Notes: generated by a model not told the origin, from the sequence alone. A DNA stretch of 64,000 nucleotides from Picocystis sp. L7 (GCA_020975725.1 QXJR01000019.1:372001-436000), one strand, 5' to 3'. Shown: positions 9,558-20,699, counted from the stretch's first letter. Translations and numbers: made by a program.

Positions 9558-10320
9558 TCCACGGCTTCACGTGTCTTCCCTTCGCACCCACCTCTCTCCA
9601 TGAAGGTATCGCTTTTCCCTTCCCATGCCCAAGCTCTCACTCCTTCCACGTCCATCCAACGTTTCGGGATCCGCTTCGAAGGATCCTTCCTTTCGAAGCC
9701 TTCCATTCTCCTATGGGAAAGGGCAAGGGGAGACCGAGACCCCCACCCAAACGGTCGAGGGAGTTTCTTCTCTCCCCGGGGTCGTCCAACCGCCGTACCG
9801 TGCCGGGTCGGGAGCACGGCTCTCGTCACCCACCTCCCTTGTTCGATACCTTCCCCCGAAGATCTCGATTTGCACGCAGAGATCTCGATGTCCGGAGATC
9901 CCCCGAGGCGGGACGGAAAAGATTCTCCCCCCTGCCTCCACCGAGATCCAGAAATATCGAGATCTTTGCTCCTACGATCGAGATCTTTGCGTCACGAATC
10001 GATTACGTGGAGCCTCCCCCGTGCGTCCCACCGTTCGTAAAAAGCGTCAAAAAAAAGCGAAGAGCGCCACGCACGTGCGCTGCTTCGCGCGCTCTTCGCG
10101 GCGGTTGGAGCGCCCTCGCGCGCCCTTCGAGGAGCGTGGAAGGCGCAGGAAGGCGCAGGAAAGGCCCGGTTGCGAAGCAAAAGGAACACGCGCGAAGGAA
10201 GGCCAGCCCTACGTCGTGGCCCAGCACGGGACGGAAAATATCTGCTGGAACGACGTCGACGTCGCCTGAAGCAAAGGAAAAGAGACGAGCGCCGTGAAAA
10301 AAACCTTGGGTCTGGTGGAA
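9558..10320. promoter_or_regulatory. Beta-amylase upstream region with four ATCGAGATCT-type elements
   Basis: 763 bp of GC-rich intergenic DNA. AGATCTCGAT occurs at 9860-9869 and 9880-9889 (20 bp apart), and its reverse complement ATCGAGATCT, both followed by TTTGC, at 9956-9965 and 9977-9986 (21 bp apart). Downstream, 10030-10170 is rich in GCG/CGC and short GGCGCAGGAA repeats. All lie within 470 bp of the beta-amylase ATG. Long overlapping frames in the region look like GC-driven artefacts. Confidence 0.6.
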
Positions 10321-12090
10321 ATGGCGAAGCGACAAGGAGGGACCAGACGCACGGGCGGGATGGGAAGCACACGTACAACCCGAAGAAAAGAAAGGACCGG
10401 CACCAGGTCGCACACGGCGATGCTCTTCTCGGCGTCCAAGTGGACTTCCAGGCTGCTCTCCGGAACGTTCAAGACTAAAGAAGAAGACAGGGTGGAAGAT
10501 AAGTCAGCACGGGAAGAGGAGGTGGTAGAACGGAAGCAGAGCCACGTGTCGGCTGGGTCAACCGCTCAGCAGAACACCAGGGTGGTGAGGCAAACTGGAG
10601 TGCCCGTGTACGTCATGCTTCCGTTGGACACAGTCTCGCCCGACGGTACCATCACTGCCAAGCATGCCAAGGCACTGGGAGTGGGATTGAAAGCCTTGCG
10701 TGCAGCAGGCGTGGAAGGTGTAATGGTGGACATCTGGTGGGGGGTCGTGGAAAGGGATGGGCCCAAGAAATATGACTGGTCCGCGTACAAGCGCATCCTG
10801 CAGATGGTAAAGGATGCTGGACTCACCATGCAAGCAGTCATGTCGTTTCATGCGTGTGGATGCAACGTGGGCGACCAGCGAGGTGTCCTGCAACCGGACA
10901 AGCAGCACATTCCTCTTCCATCCTGGGTACTGGAGGCTATGAATGATGATCCAGATTTGATGTTTACTGACAGATGGGGTTACCGAAATCCTGAGTGCAT
11001 TTCTCTTTTTGCCCACGATTCCCCTACAGTTGCAGGACGTACTCCCATAGAATGCTACCGCGACTTTATGGCATCCTTCAAGATGGCGTTGGGAGGGGAG
11101 TTGGGTTGGACAGTGACGGACATCTCGATAGGATGTGGTCCTTGCGGCGAGCTAAGGTATCCATCGTACCCGGAGGGGAGCGGTCGTTGGCGGTTCCCAG
11201 GGATAGGTGAGTTCATGTGTTACGATAAGAGGGCACTTATAGGCCTTGCGAGTGCTGCAAGCGAGGTGGGCAGGGGTGAGTGGGGCTCTGGAGGACCTCA
11301 CGATGCAGGATCGTACAATGATTGGCCTGATAATACCGGTTTCTTTGCCACGACGCAAGGCAATTGGGAGTCTGAGTACGGTGATTTTTTCCTCAAGTGG
11401 TATTCTGGGGAACTGATTTCTCATGGTGAAAGGATGGTGGAAAATGCATTCAACGTTTTCGCAGGAACTGGCGTGCACCTGAGCATTAAGCTTGCTGGTG
11501 TGCACTGGTGGTACAACTGTAGGAGCCACGCAGCAGAACTTGCTGCAGGCTACTACAACACGTACGGGAGGGATGGCTACGATGCCATCGCTGAAATGTG
11601 TGCAAAGTGGGGTGTTGGTTTGAACTTTACTTGCATGGAGATGCAAGATCACGAGCACCCATTTGAGGCACAGTGTGGCCCAGAAGGTCTTCTCCGTCAA
11701 GTGCGTGCAGCAGCAGCACGTCATTCTGTACCCTTAGCTGGTGAGAATGCACTGACAAGATTTGATAGCGAGGCGTACAACCGGATTCTTCAGAATGCGC
11801 ATGGAGGTTTGGACAACTACGGAATTCCCCTTCCTCCGCTCGCTTCTTTCACATTCTTGCGCCTACTCCCAGAGCTGTTTGAGGGCTGGAACTTAACAGA
11901 GTTCATGAAGTTTGTGAATCGTATGGCAGATGGTGACCAAGTAACAGACAAGATGAGTGCTGCCATGGACGTCCCCAATGTGCGGATGACGATAGATGAA
12001 TCTTGGCTTGAGGGCGATACCGAAGAGCCGAAGGAAAGTCTGAACGCCTCTGGGCAACGCTTTGTCCTGTTCAAGTTCTCTCGGCGTTGA
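10321..12090 (+). CDS. BAM: Beta-amylase (GH14), probably plastid-targeted
   Basis: 589 residues from the first ATG. It hydrolyses alpha-1,4-glucan from the non-reducing end to maltose. The glycosyl hydrolase 14 signature blocks are present: VYVMLPLDTV, SFHACGCNVGD, then GPCGELRYPSYPE with the acid Glu at about 277, and GENALTRFD with the base Glu at about 475 (Glu186 and Glu380 in soybean). The flexible loop region appears as GTGVHLSIKLAGVHWWY. The roughly 90-residue N-terminal extension is basic and Ser/Thr-rich, fitting a transit peptide; the internal ATG at 10420 would give a shorter form. No intron is needed. Starch breakdown in the plastid is the expected role. Confidence 0.95.
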   Translation: MAKRQGGTRRTGGMGSTRTTRRKERTGTRSHTAMLFSASKWTSRLLSGTFKTKEEDRVEDKSAREEEVVERKQSHVSAGSTAQQNTRVVRQTGVPVYVMLPLDTVSPDGTITAKHAKALGVGLKALRAAGVEGVMVDIWWGVVERDGPKKYDWSAYKRILQMVKDAGLTMQAVMSFHACGCNVGDQRGVLQPDKQHIPLPSWVLEAMNDDPDLMFTDRWGYRNPECISLFAHDSPTVAGRTPIECYRDFMASFKMALGGELGWTVTDISIGCGPCGELRYPSYPEGSGRWRFPGIGEFMCYDKRALIGLASAASEVGRGEWGSGGPHDAGSYNDWPDNTGFFATTQGNWESEYGDFFLKWYSGELISHGERMVENAFNVFAGTGVHLSIKLAGVHWWYNCRSHAAELAAGYYNTYGRDGYDAIAEMCAKWGVGLNFTCMEMQDHEHPFEAQCGPEGLLRQVRAAAARHSVPLAGENALTRFDSEAYNRILQNAHGGLDNYGIPLPPLASFTFLRLLPELFEGWNLTEFMKFVNRMADGDQVTDKMSAAMDVPNVRMTIDESWLEGDTEEPKESLNASGQRFVLFKFSRR

Positions 12091-13679
12091 TTTCCTTCCT
12101 ATTGTACATCATGTAATGATGCATATCCTTTTTCTCTCCATGCTTGGTAACTTTTTTCTCACCTCTCCCACTCCTTAAGTGTCCAACTAAGTTGTATCTA
12201 GATCATTGACTTGCAAGGGATCCTTTTCACTTGAGCACCACGGGGTAGCAATCGTAAGGGACACCTTGCCTTTGGTCTTAGTAGATCTCATTCTATTCAC
12301 GTGGGGATGCATTTCACTGTCGAATCCTTAGCTCGGGCACTGTGAATAGTGTGAGTGTATGTATACGAATGCAAGTGGTTCGATTGAAGTCGAAATTGAA
12401 TTCAAAATTCGTTGTATGTTGTTAGGTCGGTCTCCACGCTTTCATTTGTGCCACCTGCTTACTAGTGTTTCTCAAAATTATGGCAATTGGACAACAAGCG
12501 GAATGGAACTCTACGGATTTCTTTTTACGATTCCAATGGAAGACGTCTCCTTCATCATTACGTGTCTTGTCTGCCTTGGTGCTTGGGACGATTTCATTTG
12601 TAAATGGAGTACGTTATGATCGTTCAATGCTTGTAGGGAGACGTCATGAGCTTGTAAGCTTAGCCACGGAAACATTCTTGAGTAGGGCTTCCTACGTGAA
12701 CGGCTTTTATATGAAATACGCAATACTCCAAGCGGACAAACGCAACGCTCGTTCTTATTGCGAGCAAGAAAAGTACTTTACACATAGTGCACCGCAAGTT
12801 AACTTCATCCGTGAGAAACCACATTGTAACGTCTTGGTACAAGGGATCGCGTATGAACAAAAGAGTGTCATGCAACGCGTGATTGAGCACAGTTGATGCT
12901 TCCATCATAAGTTGTCACTGCAAAGGGTTTGTGTTTACGAACCTTCACTCGTTCATCCGAGATTGTTCAAATTGCTTTAATAGTTCATTCATTTTGCAAG
13001 TTCCAACGCTTTGATTACATAAAATGCCATGTGTGAGGATGGGTCCAATCCGATTTTTTTCAACAAGTAAGCAATGCGCCATGTTCGAGAAACGCGGACC
13101 ACAAACGGTTAGAAACAGGGAAGCGCGCTGGCACCGTGAGATCGATGTACGTCGAGATTCACAACATACGGTTGTAGCTGGGGGGCACTCTATGCGAGTT
13201 CTCCTAATGGCAACGAGTAGGCGTTGAGAGGCACTATGTTGGAATGAACCTTCCACAATTCCAAGGTTCCGCAGTAGAGGCCGTTGTTGTTGGGCATCCA
13301 ACAAGTCCAATGGAATACTTGTTGTGGAAGCCTACGTATTCCAAAGAACCTCTCACAGTGCCACATCTTGAAACCGTTTGTGATACTTCGGCATGGATAA
13401 CTACAGTTGATTAGTTCCGAAGTCCTCCGCATGGGGGAATGCCTTGCACGCGTTTATCTTGATCACATCTCCGGCCTTGCGGTGCCGGTCGATTCCTCCG
13501 GCACGCCCACTCCCCCACTTGTGCTGTGGACGACTTTTTCATGTCACGGGTGGAATGTACTTACCATGCACCCCTCTGTCATGATGCATTTCTCGCTATC
13601 TGATTGGGTTTGTTGTTCCATTGTGTTTCACCCTCACCATTCTGGTTGTGGTGGACACAATCCCGACGCACCGTCGACC
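12091..13679. other. Low-GC island 1
   Basis: About 1.6 kb, visibly richer in A+T than flanking genes up to about 13460. Short frames on both strands (for example 12465-12896, 143 codons) match nothing I know. No terminal repeats were seen. The start should hold the beta-amylase 3' UTR. A decayed mobile element or simple relaxed spacer are both possible. Confidence 0.5.
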
Positions 13680-13919
13680 ATGTCTGCGCTCCGTCCCCAC
13701 CGCTGCAATGACCGCGTGGAGGACGCCGTGCAGGCGCTGTTCGAGGGCGATTTCCGACACGTGTTCCTACCACGTGCGCGGATCGCATGGGAGTGCTTTC
13801 GGAGCGCACCAGGACAGGAGCCCGACGTGCCCTATGTGTTCGTGCAACCATCTCCATCCCAGGACGAGAGGGAACATGCATCCAAACCAGTCGAGGGAAG
13901 GAAACGAGAAGTTCCGTAG
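13680..13919 (+). CDS. Possible small hypothetical protein (79 aa)
   Basis: An ATG at 13680 opens a frame of 79 codons in sequence that has returned to the GC content of genes. The text (DRVEDAVQALFEGDFRHVFL, then PDVPYVFVQPSPSQDE) looks protein-like, but I recognise no family. Its stop is 35 bp from the stop of the converging importin gene, which would be tight but not out of line with other gaps here. It may instead be an exon or chance ORF. Confidence 0.3.
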   Translation: MSALRPHRCNDRVEDAVQALFEGDFRHVFLPRARIAWECFRSAPGQEPDVPYVFVQPSPSQDEREHASKPVEGRKREVP

Positions 13920-13954
13920 GCAATGAGGAGCGAAGGACGTGTGGAGGAGCAATC

Positions 13955-16900
13955 TCAAGGATGAACAACCTGTGGCACCGGCGTTGGAGGAGTGCCGCCT
14001 TGGCCTTTCTTCTTGCCGCCAGAGATGGTCTTCAACTGAGCCTTGAACTTCTTCGGATCCGACCAACTGTCTGCACCAACCAGTCTGTCTGCCATAGACT
14101 CAATCACGTGGAGCTTGGACATGCCACGAGCACGCATGAATTCCACTGCAGAACCGCGCAGCCAAGGGCCAAAATGTTCAAAACCAACCGTGTGCCACAT
14201 CTTGTGGAGGGAGGCAGAGATTGGCTGCACCATCCACGGCGGCATCTTACCACCAGCCGCTTCCAAGCAGGATGTGCAGATGGCAGTACCTCCGCCTGAT
14301 GAAAGATACGAAATCGCAGCAGGGTTCTGGTTGGCCGCCAACTGACAAAGAGCAACACACCAGGACAATGCTGCCTCCCCAACGGATCTGTCTTGGGCTT
14401 CCATGGATGGTCTGGCAAATGCGGCTAGGATTTGAAGCCGCTGTTCATCTGCACCGTCACCAATAAAAGTGGTGCTCCAGACGATGCCCAGCTGCAAGAT
14501 CGCGGCTACCACTCGTGCCACAGCGTCGGCACATCCACCAGCGTTCTCCAAGGTCTTCAATGCACCTACGCACAGCGATTCAGAGCACTCGTGAATGGAA
14601 GATTTTATGTGTGCTGTTTTGGCCAAAAGGATGATGCGTTGAAGCAGTTCCACTAGGCCGTGCTCCTCCGTGATATGGTAAAAGTAAGGTATGTGCTTCA
14701 TTGTGTGTTGCATCCAGTGTACAGTGCTGGGGGCTAGGTTGTGCGTTGAATCAGGTAGTTCTTCTTCCCCTGGAGTGCAAGGTAAAAATGATCGCAACAG
14801 ATCAACAACGGCCATTGTTGCATCCATGCGATTCAAGAAGGAACCCGAGCTAAGCGATGCCTCCAGGAGTGACCTTGACACTTCAACCACAGGCCAAATC
14901 ATGCCCATCAGCAAGGACATGTTTTGGGCCCCTGTCTCAGTTGGGCAGTCATAGTATCTCTCCACCACGGCCTGAGAGACTATCCCCAACACGTTCAACT
15001 TCAGGGGTAGATACTCCAATGCACCAGCTATTGTGGATGGATTGAATCCCTGCTTTGAAAGGGCCTCCACCCACTGCGAAGAGTCCTGGCAGATGTGGCG
15101 GAAGACCACCTCTGCAGTAGAGGCATCTAGGCCTGTTGCTAGACGCGCCAAGGATGCCAAGAGCATTTCTTCTGTAGAGACATCACCATACTCCCCCGCA
15201 CGAGTTGGTGGTGGCCCCATGCCACTGTAGATCTTCAGGAGCTCTTCGATGAGTGCAGGATCGGACAGCATTGCTGCGCAGTGTGGATTGCGTGCTAGTC
15301 TTTGAAACGCAGTCGCTGCATTCCTGGACAAGGTGGGCTCTTTCGAATGCAGCGTGCGACCAACACTCAAAACAACATCCCTGAGTACAGAAGGGTGCTT
15401 GCTCAGAAAGCCTGGGATACCACCAAGGAGGGTCAGGGCCGTTCCAGAGAGTTTCGGGTGAATGTTTCCATCTAATGCCTGCAGGGCCGCATTTGCTAAA
15501 TTCAAGGATATACATGACACTGCGTCATCCTGCATCCGATTCAGGACCACGTTTGCCGCGTAGAGTAGTGCTTCTTTCCTCTCCCAAGGCAAGTGCTCCA
15601 AATGAAGCGCCTCTTCAATGTTTTTCAACACATGCGCAGGACCTAAGAAGGCAGCAAGCATGCGAAGCTCCACCCCCACCTCTCTCCGAACCATGCGTTC
15701 AGATTCAGGTAGATCTCTAGCATCTGCGCTCTGAACGCTCGCTGCTTGACCTTTCAATTGGGCCCTTCGCAACAATGCATCAAGCAGTGCACCAAACACG
15801 CTAGAGGCCCCTGGAGCAAGCCTCATGCTTTCGTTCTCCATGTCTGCTCGTAAGTCAGACCAGTAACCTAACGCAATCATGGCCACTTCTCCATCCTCGT
15901 CATCGATGCCTCTGAGCATGGTTTGAAGGAGCGCCTCCGCATTCCTTCTGCGATTGGGATCTGCACGCCAAGATTCCCCTTCCATCCCTTCGGCAAGCAA
16001 TAGCACGGCTTGCTTTCTGGTGGAGTTCGCAATGGTTGCTAGCACATCGAATGCTGCCCTGGCTCGGAGACCTCCCAGTTGGCCACGATGAACCCTCTCC
16101 AGGCACTGGAGTGCTCTGGGGAGCATGGACAGGAAGGCCTCCGGATCCTTGCTGCTGCAGGCTGCACAGATCATCTCTGCAGCTGCAGCAGTGATATCAT
16201 CGTCATCATCGTCCACTTCTTGCCGTTTCGAAGGTTTGTTCCTGTTCACTCCTTGCCAGCCCCCAAGTGGCTCTTCCTGCATCCTTGCGTCGATGTGGTC
16301 GAACGCTCTTCCCAGGAGCACATGTGCAACCTGGCAGCTAGCATCTGCGATGGGCGCAGCGTCTTCGAAGGTTTCTTTTGGATGAGAATCGATCCTCTCT
16401 TCGAGCAGCTGCCACATCCATCGCTCGCCACGAAGTGCGTCTCGCAATTCCTGACGTCGTTCTGGCGGCATGTGGACGTCCTTCCGCGTCGCATCGATCC
16501 CCATACGCGCCACCGCCGCATCTACGGCCTCGCACCTCACCTCTTGACGCCATTGCAGCAGTTCGCGCACCGTTTCATGTGCGCTTTGCTGCGGTTCGAG
16601 GCGTCGGATGCGTGTGACGACGGCGCACTGGGCGGCGATGGCTCGCGTTTGCGGATCGCAGGTGTCTGCGAGGGCCGCCACGGCGGCTTCTTCGAACGTA
16701 TTTGGATCCAACACGTCCTTGGACGCCTTTCTGAGCGCCACGGCGGCGAGGAAACGCGCCTGGTGCGGCTGCAGCTGTGTTCGTCCATGCCTTCGGAGGG
16801 CCTGCAGCGAGGCCAAGCACCCGCCAGGTGCTTTCTGGAACCGCTGGAGGCACTCGTCCGCCTTCCTCCTGGTGTCTTCTTCCGTCTTGGGATCGTGCAA

Positions 16901-17011
16901 GGTCTCCAAGCACGCCAAGGCGTGGCTGACGTCCGTCGCCATTGCGCCATCCACCTCCATCGCGAACCGTCGTCGACGTGAGGGGAAGCCAATGCCATCC
17001 ACTGGCCCCAT
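13955..17011 (-). CDS. Importin-beta family karyopherin (transportin-3/importin-13-like)
   Basis: 1018 residues, one exon, ATG at 17011. The N-terminus (ALACLETLHDPKTEEDTRRKAD then LQRFQKAP) is the importin-beta N-terminal helix pair that binds Ran, in the style of TNPO3/IPO13 (short hit, then xWLxxFQ). The rest is helical HEAT-type sequence with an acidic loop (VDDDDDDITAAAAEM, near residue 268). The tail SGGKKKGQGGTPPTPVPQ is basic and disordered. TNPO3 and IPO13 carry SR proteins and other cargo through nuclear pores. Family level is fairly sure; the exact member is inferred from length and N-terminus only. Confidence 0.75.
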   Translation of the reverse strand: MGPVDGIGFPSRRRRFAMEVDGAMATDVSHALACLETLHDPKTEEDTRRKADECLQRFQKAPGGCLASLQALRRHGRTQLQPHQARFLAAVALRKASKDVLDPNTFEEAAVAALADTCDPQTRAIAAQCAVVTRIRRLEPQQSAHETVRELLQWRQEVRCEAVDAAVARMGIDATRKDVHMPPERRQELRDALRGERWMWQLLEERIDSHPKETFEDAAPIADASCQVAHVLLGRAFDHIDARMQEEPLGGWQGVNRNKPSKRQEVDDDDDDITAAAAEMICAACSSKDPEAFLSMLPRALQCLERVHRGQLGGLRARAAFDVLATIANSTRKQAVLLLAEGMEGESWRADPNRRRNAEALLQTMLRGIDDEDGEVAMIALGYWSDLRADMENESMRLAPGASSVFGALLDALLRRAQLKGQAASVQSADARDLPESERMVRREVGVELRMLAAFLGPAHVLKNIEEALHLEHLPWERKEALLYAANVVLNRMQDDAVSCISLNLANAALQALDGNIHPKLSGTALTLLGGIPGFLSKHPSVLRDVVLSVGRTLHSKEPTLSRNAATAFQRLARNPHCAAMLSDPALIEELLKIYSGMGPPPTRAGEYGDVSTEEMLLASLARLATGLDASTAEVVFRHICQDSSQWVEALSKQGFNPSTIAGALEYLPLKLNVLGIVSQAVVERYYDCPTETGAQNMSLLMGMIWPVVEVSRSLLEASLSSGSFLNRMDATMAVVDLLRSFLPCTPGEEELPDSTHNLAPSTVHWMQHTMKHIPYFYHITEEHGLVELLQRIILLAKTAHIKSSIHECSESLCVGALKTLENAGGCADAVARVVAAILQLGIVWSTTFIGDGADEQRLQILAAFARPSMEAQDRSVGEAALSWCVALCQLAANQNPAAISYLSSGGGTAICTSCLEAAGGKMPPWMVQPISASLHKMWHTVGFEHFGPWLRGSAVEFMRARGMSKLHVIESMADRLVGADSWSDPKKFKAQLKTISGGKKKGQGGTPPTPVPQVVHP

Positions 17012-17698
17012 GGGTTAACTCTCCACTTAACACGAGCAGCACACCGGCCCCATCCGAGGACGACCGGGGGGGTGGGAGAACCGGCCTCCTCCGCGGGACG
17101 TGTCGATATCACGTGCGAACGAGGAAGGAGGGTCGAACGATCCCGTTGCGAAAAGACGATGCGCGTCGAGGAGATATCGATATCTCCGAGAAAGGTACCG
17201 ATCCGTTTCCCGGGTGGTTTCGGATCACTCGAGTCGTGGGGATGCCCATCAGCCAAGGCGACCCTGAACGTGTGTCCTTCAGGCAGAGCAAATGTCCATG
17301 AACCACCGTGGCATGACAAAGTACGAAGGAATGCGAATGCCAACGGATCGGGCGACTTCTCTGGGATGCACCGACCGGTCCAAGGAATTTCGTTAATGAT
17401 TTCAACACTGGACATGGAGTGATGCGCATGTCGACCCTCCGCGCCCAACAGGGTAGGAACAGGTGCGGACGAATCGCAGAGCAGATGTGCAAAGGGTGGA
17501 GGGAAAAGCAGGAAACCACTTCGGCTGCAGAGTTCAACGTATTTCCAGCCGCGCAATGGCTCAGTTCATCGTCCTTTAACGTCATGTGTTTATGCAAGCT
17601 CCTTACTTACAACTGGATACAAAAATCAACATCAGCTCTCTCCAGAATGTACAACGAGCTACCCAACCACCGCAAAGAACGGCACGGGCAGCTTGACC
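17012..17698. promoter_or_regulatory. Importin upstream region with an 18-bp perfect palindrome
   Basis: 687 bp upstream of the minus-strand karyopherin. GGAGATATCGATATCTCC at 17170-17187 is a perfect palindrome, about 160 bp before the ATG. Further elements include CGATATC flanked by ACGTG and CACGT arms at 17099-17116. The distal end is the 3' flank of the HAD gene. No credible ORF. Confidence 0.55.
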
Positions 17699-18712
17699 TT
17701 ACACCGTTTTGTTTCTGGCTTCTAACATTTTGGCTAGCCTATCGTAGGCCAGGCCACCCCCGGGTCCAAAACCATCAAACTTCCAGTCCACTCCTGGTTG
17801 GGCCCCATTCATGTTGTTGGAACACGGCACAACTGCAGTGAGTAAGCCAGAGCCAGCTGCAGCCTTGAGAGGCCGGAAATGGGCACCAACGAAGACACAG
17901 CGAGAGAGTTCTGCGCCCAGCTGGAGCTGCGCGACAGCATTGATCCAGTCACTGCTGATACCCTCGCCTTCAAAGAGCAGGTTCGGATCCACACTCCAAC
18001 CCCTCCCTTCACTCGCTTGTCTGGCAATGTTCCGTTTGAGCTTCCTTTGCTTCTCTGCCGCTGCAGCAACGAGGGAGGAGGCCACGTCCTCCAGGACTTC
18101 TTCCGAATCCTTCGTCTGCTCGTCTTCTTCTACTCCCTCCCCATTCGAGAAGCCTTCGAACACACTGATTTTGGATGCTCTGTCAGAACCCAGCTTCCGC
18201 ATCACCATGTCCACCACGTGCTCGTCCGGGGCTGAAGCAGTGCCTGCTACTAGTCCCACTTTCGCTCCAGCAGACAATGCATCGTCCAGAAACTCAAGCA
18301 CCCCGTCTCTGAACTCCACTTGGTCATTTTCCACCATCTCCTTCATGGCTGCTCGCTTCATCCGGTGAAGCTCCTGTGCATATCCCACCCGATCCTTTTC
18401 CGTCACCATCAAGGGCCATCCCACGGTGTTGAAGTAGGCGATGATCATGCCTTCTCCACTTCCTTTTCCCCCTCGCATCACGTCATGGTACACCTGTGGC
18501 GACCAGTGGGCGCAGTCCAGGCCCATGGACTGGAAGGCTTGGTTGAACGCGACGCGGTGGGCGTCGCGATGCACGTCCACCATCACCCCGTCGCACTCCA
18601 GGAGCAATCCCATCGCATGAGACGCCCGTGCACGCACTGGAGAGGATCTCGCATGCCTTCTGGACCTGCGAAAAAGAGCTGCACGAGGCGCAGGCATCGA
18701 TTGCGAAGCCAT
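17699..18712 (-). CDS. CbbY-like HAD-superfamily protein with altered nucleophile motif, plastid-targeted
   Basis: 337 residues from the ATG at 18712; the frame continues upstream but into low-GC sequence. A basic, Ser/Arg-rich N-terminus (about 1-33) looks like a transit peptide. The HAD domain starts LLLECDGVMVDVHRDAHRVAFN. In active CbbY-type phosphatases this is DxDGV, where the first Asp is the nucleophile; here it is Glu. The following text (MGLDCAHWSPQVYHDVM, GMIIAYFNTVGWP, EFLDDALSAG, LSRCVFVGAHFRP) resembles a plant CbbY-like subfamily (such as At5g45170), which as I recall also has Glu there. A regulatory or non-canonical activity is therefore likely. Confidence 0.8.
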   Translation of the reverse strand: MASQSMPAPRAALFRRSRRHARSSPVRARASHAMGLLLECDGVMVDVHRDAHRVAFNQAFQSMGLDCAHWSPQVYHDVMRGGKGSGEGMIIAYFNTVGWPLMVTEKDRVGYAQELHRMKRAAMKEMVENDQVEFRDGVLEFLDDALSAGAKVGLVAGTASAPDEHVVDMVMRKLGSDRASKISVFEGFSNGEGVEEDEQTKDSEEVLEDVASSLVAAAAEKQRKLKRNIARQASEGRGWSVDPNLLFEGEGISSDWINAVAQLQLGAELSRCVFVGAHFRPLKAAAGSGLLTAVVPCSNNMNGAQPGVDWKFDGFGPGGGLAYDRLAKMLEARNKTV

Positions 18713-20699
18713 CTTCGAACGGCTTTTATGTCCAAGGCATTCGCAAGGGCCGAAGGGTTCACCACCAGGAATGAAGTTCATCAAGGATCCCTTCCCCGAC
18801 ACACACTCAACACAGCCTATCGAATGGGAGACGTGGGTGTTGAAGAACCGAGTGTAGCAGTTTGTGGAAAGTGGTGGTGAATGTGTACGATGCCAGAGGA
18901 CGAAGCCAGATGTTGGTGCGATGATTGGGGTAGAAGATGGGCGCACAACGGACCGCCACAATGAGGATAGGAGGGTAGGCACACGTAATTGACACAATCT
19001 TCCAACGTCAACAAAGGGTGTTTCTTGGTCCGACACCGTCCAATTGGAACAACGAATCGCCCTTGGTTTTTATGTTAGCACATGCGAATATCGCTCGCAT
19101 TTCGCCACCATTCTATTGCATGCTTGACAGTTGATGATGCATGGTGGCTAGATAAGCTAGCAAAGAGCAAGGGATGGCTAGTTGCCCATAGGGGAACAAG
19201 GATGGTGTCGCTGAGCTCCTTATGAATCAAATTACCTTGTTTTCATGCGGCAAGTTGTGTGCGACCAAAGTAATGAATTGAGAAGCCGAGATGTTTTATT
19301 TATCGAAATCAACAAATTCACCCGATGCACCCCGGGATTGCCCACCCACCCTTTGTGGTCAATTAGTATAGATCCTCCATGCATCCTCACAAACATCCCC
19401 TAATTTCAACTAGCAACGGATTCTTGCTCTGAAACAAGGAAAGTGGCACGTATGCAGAGTAGCAAACAAGTCCTCTCCCGAGTACGACACGGATTTGCAC
19501 GGCTTTTTGGGCTTGGTCATTCTTCTCATCAAGAAAGGTTACCATTCCCCCATTTGTGAAAGTGCCCATCGAATCGTGCAACCACACATTTTGCCTTGTA
19601 GTACGGATGAGCTCCAAGAACCATCGATTTTCCTTCAGAGAGCAAAACGGTGGTTCTCTTTTCTCTGTCATGAAGGGGGAGCGATTCGTTCCACTTTCTT
19701 TTTGGGATGGAGGCGGGCAATTACGCATAGCGGCAAGGGGGAGGGTGCGCTAGAATGAAAGGCTTCGTCATTAAACAAATTCCATCCGTTGTACAATTTT
19801 CCCGTGCGCACGAGGATGATTGGAGTTCTTCTAAATCAAACGGCATGCTTGTCCAATTGAGACGTCTTATGCCATCCTCCATCACCCCGTTCTTGCATTT
19901 TGAACAACGAGATATCGCTATGATTCGGGGCGAACTTGCATGCTTCTTAGTTGTCATCCACTCCACAAGGTACTTGATTCTTGTCGCCTTGAGTTTGCCG
20001 TGGAAGATGAATATTCAAGTTCTAACACTAATTTGGCACGTAAACCATTCGTTGTTTGGTGAATCTAGGATCTTCAAAGGGGATGCTAGGATTGGGAAGC
20101 AACAAAAACACTCAAGAAAATTGTGACGTGGAGCTCACATCCTCTTTCTAACACAACCCAAACCGAGTTGCCCTGACCTTGCATACTATAAGGAAACATA
20201 ACCAGCAACCGTTTGTGTTTTCTCGAGGCGAAGGAGCTTGTCCTCCGCCATGCAACGGTGTCACCATACCGGTCCGTCGGAATTGGCTTGAGATCCATTC
20301 GTGAACGGTGCCCTTTTCGCTTTCGTATACCCTCGCGTGTTTCCGCCTTTCGGGTATGATTGCCCAAGATTGACGCGAGACAGCTCCTCAACGTTGCGCT
20401 CGTGTGTTCCTCAATACGCCAATGGAGCTGCACGATGCGCCTTTTTCCATGCTTCCATGGCACGTTGTGTCGATTCCAGGCCGAAGCATCCCATCATTTG
20501 AAATGGACTTGTTCTGGCTCCACGACCCATCCTGCTGTAGGAGGGATGGACTGTCCTTTCCCCGTTCCTTTCCATCGAAAGGTGGCGTACCGATCTCCCT
20601 TTCAAGCCTTCGTTTCTTCCTTCCGTTTGACCGGGGTCTTGTAGATGTCGATGGTTCGCCAAAGGGAAACGCACCAACCGACGTCGCTTTCGCGGAGGC
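18713..20699. other. Low-GC island 2 and divergent promoters
   Basis: About 2 kb between two divergent genes. From about 19000 to 20300 the DNA is A+T-richer than neighbouring genes and holds only short unmatched frames, for example minus-strand 19387-19728 and 19721-19966. From about 20400 GC rises again toward the hotdog-fold gene. No terminal repeats, tRNA or known element seen. Confidence 0.5.
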
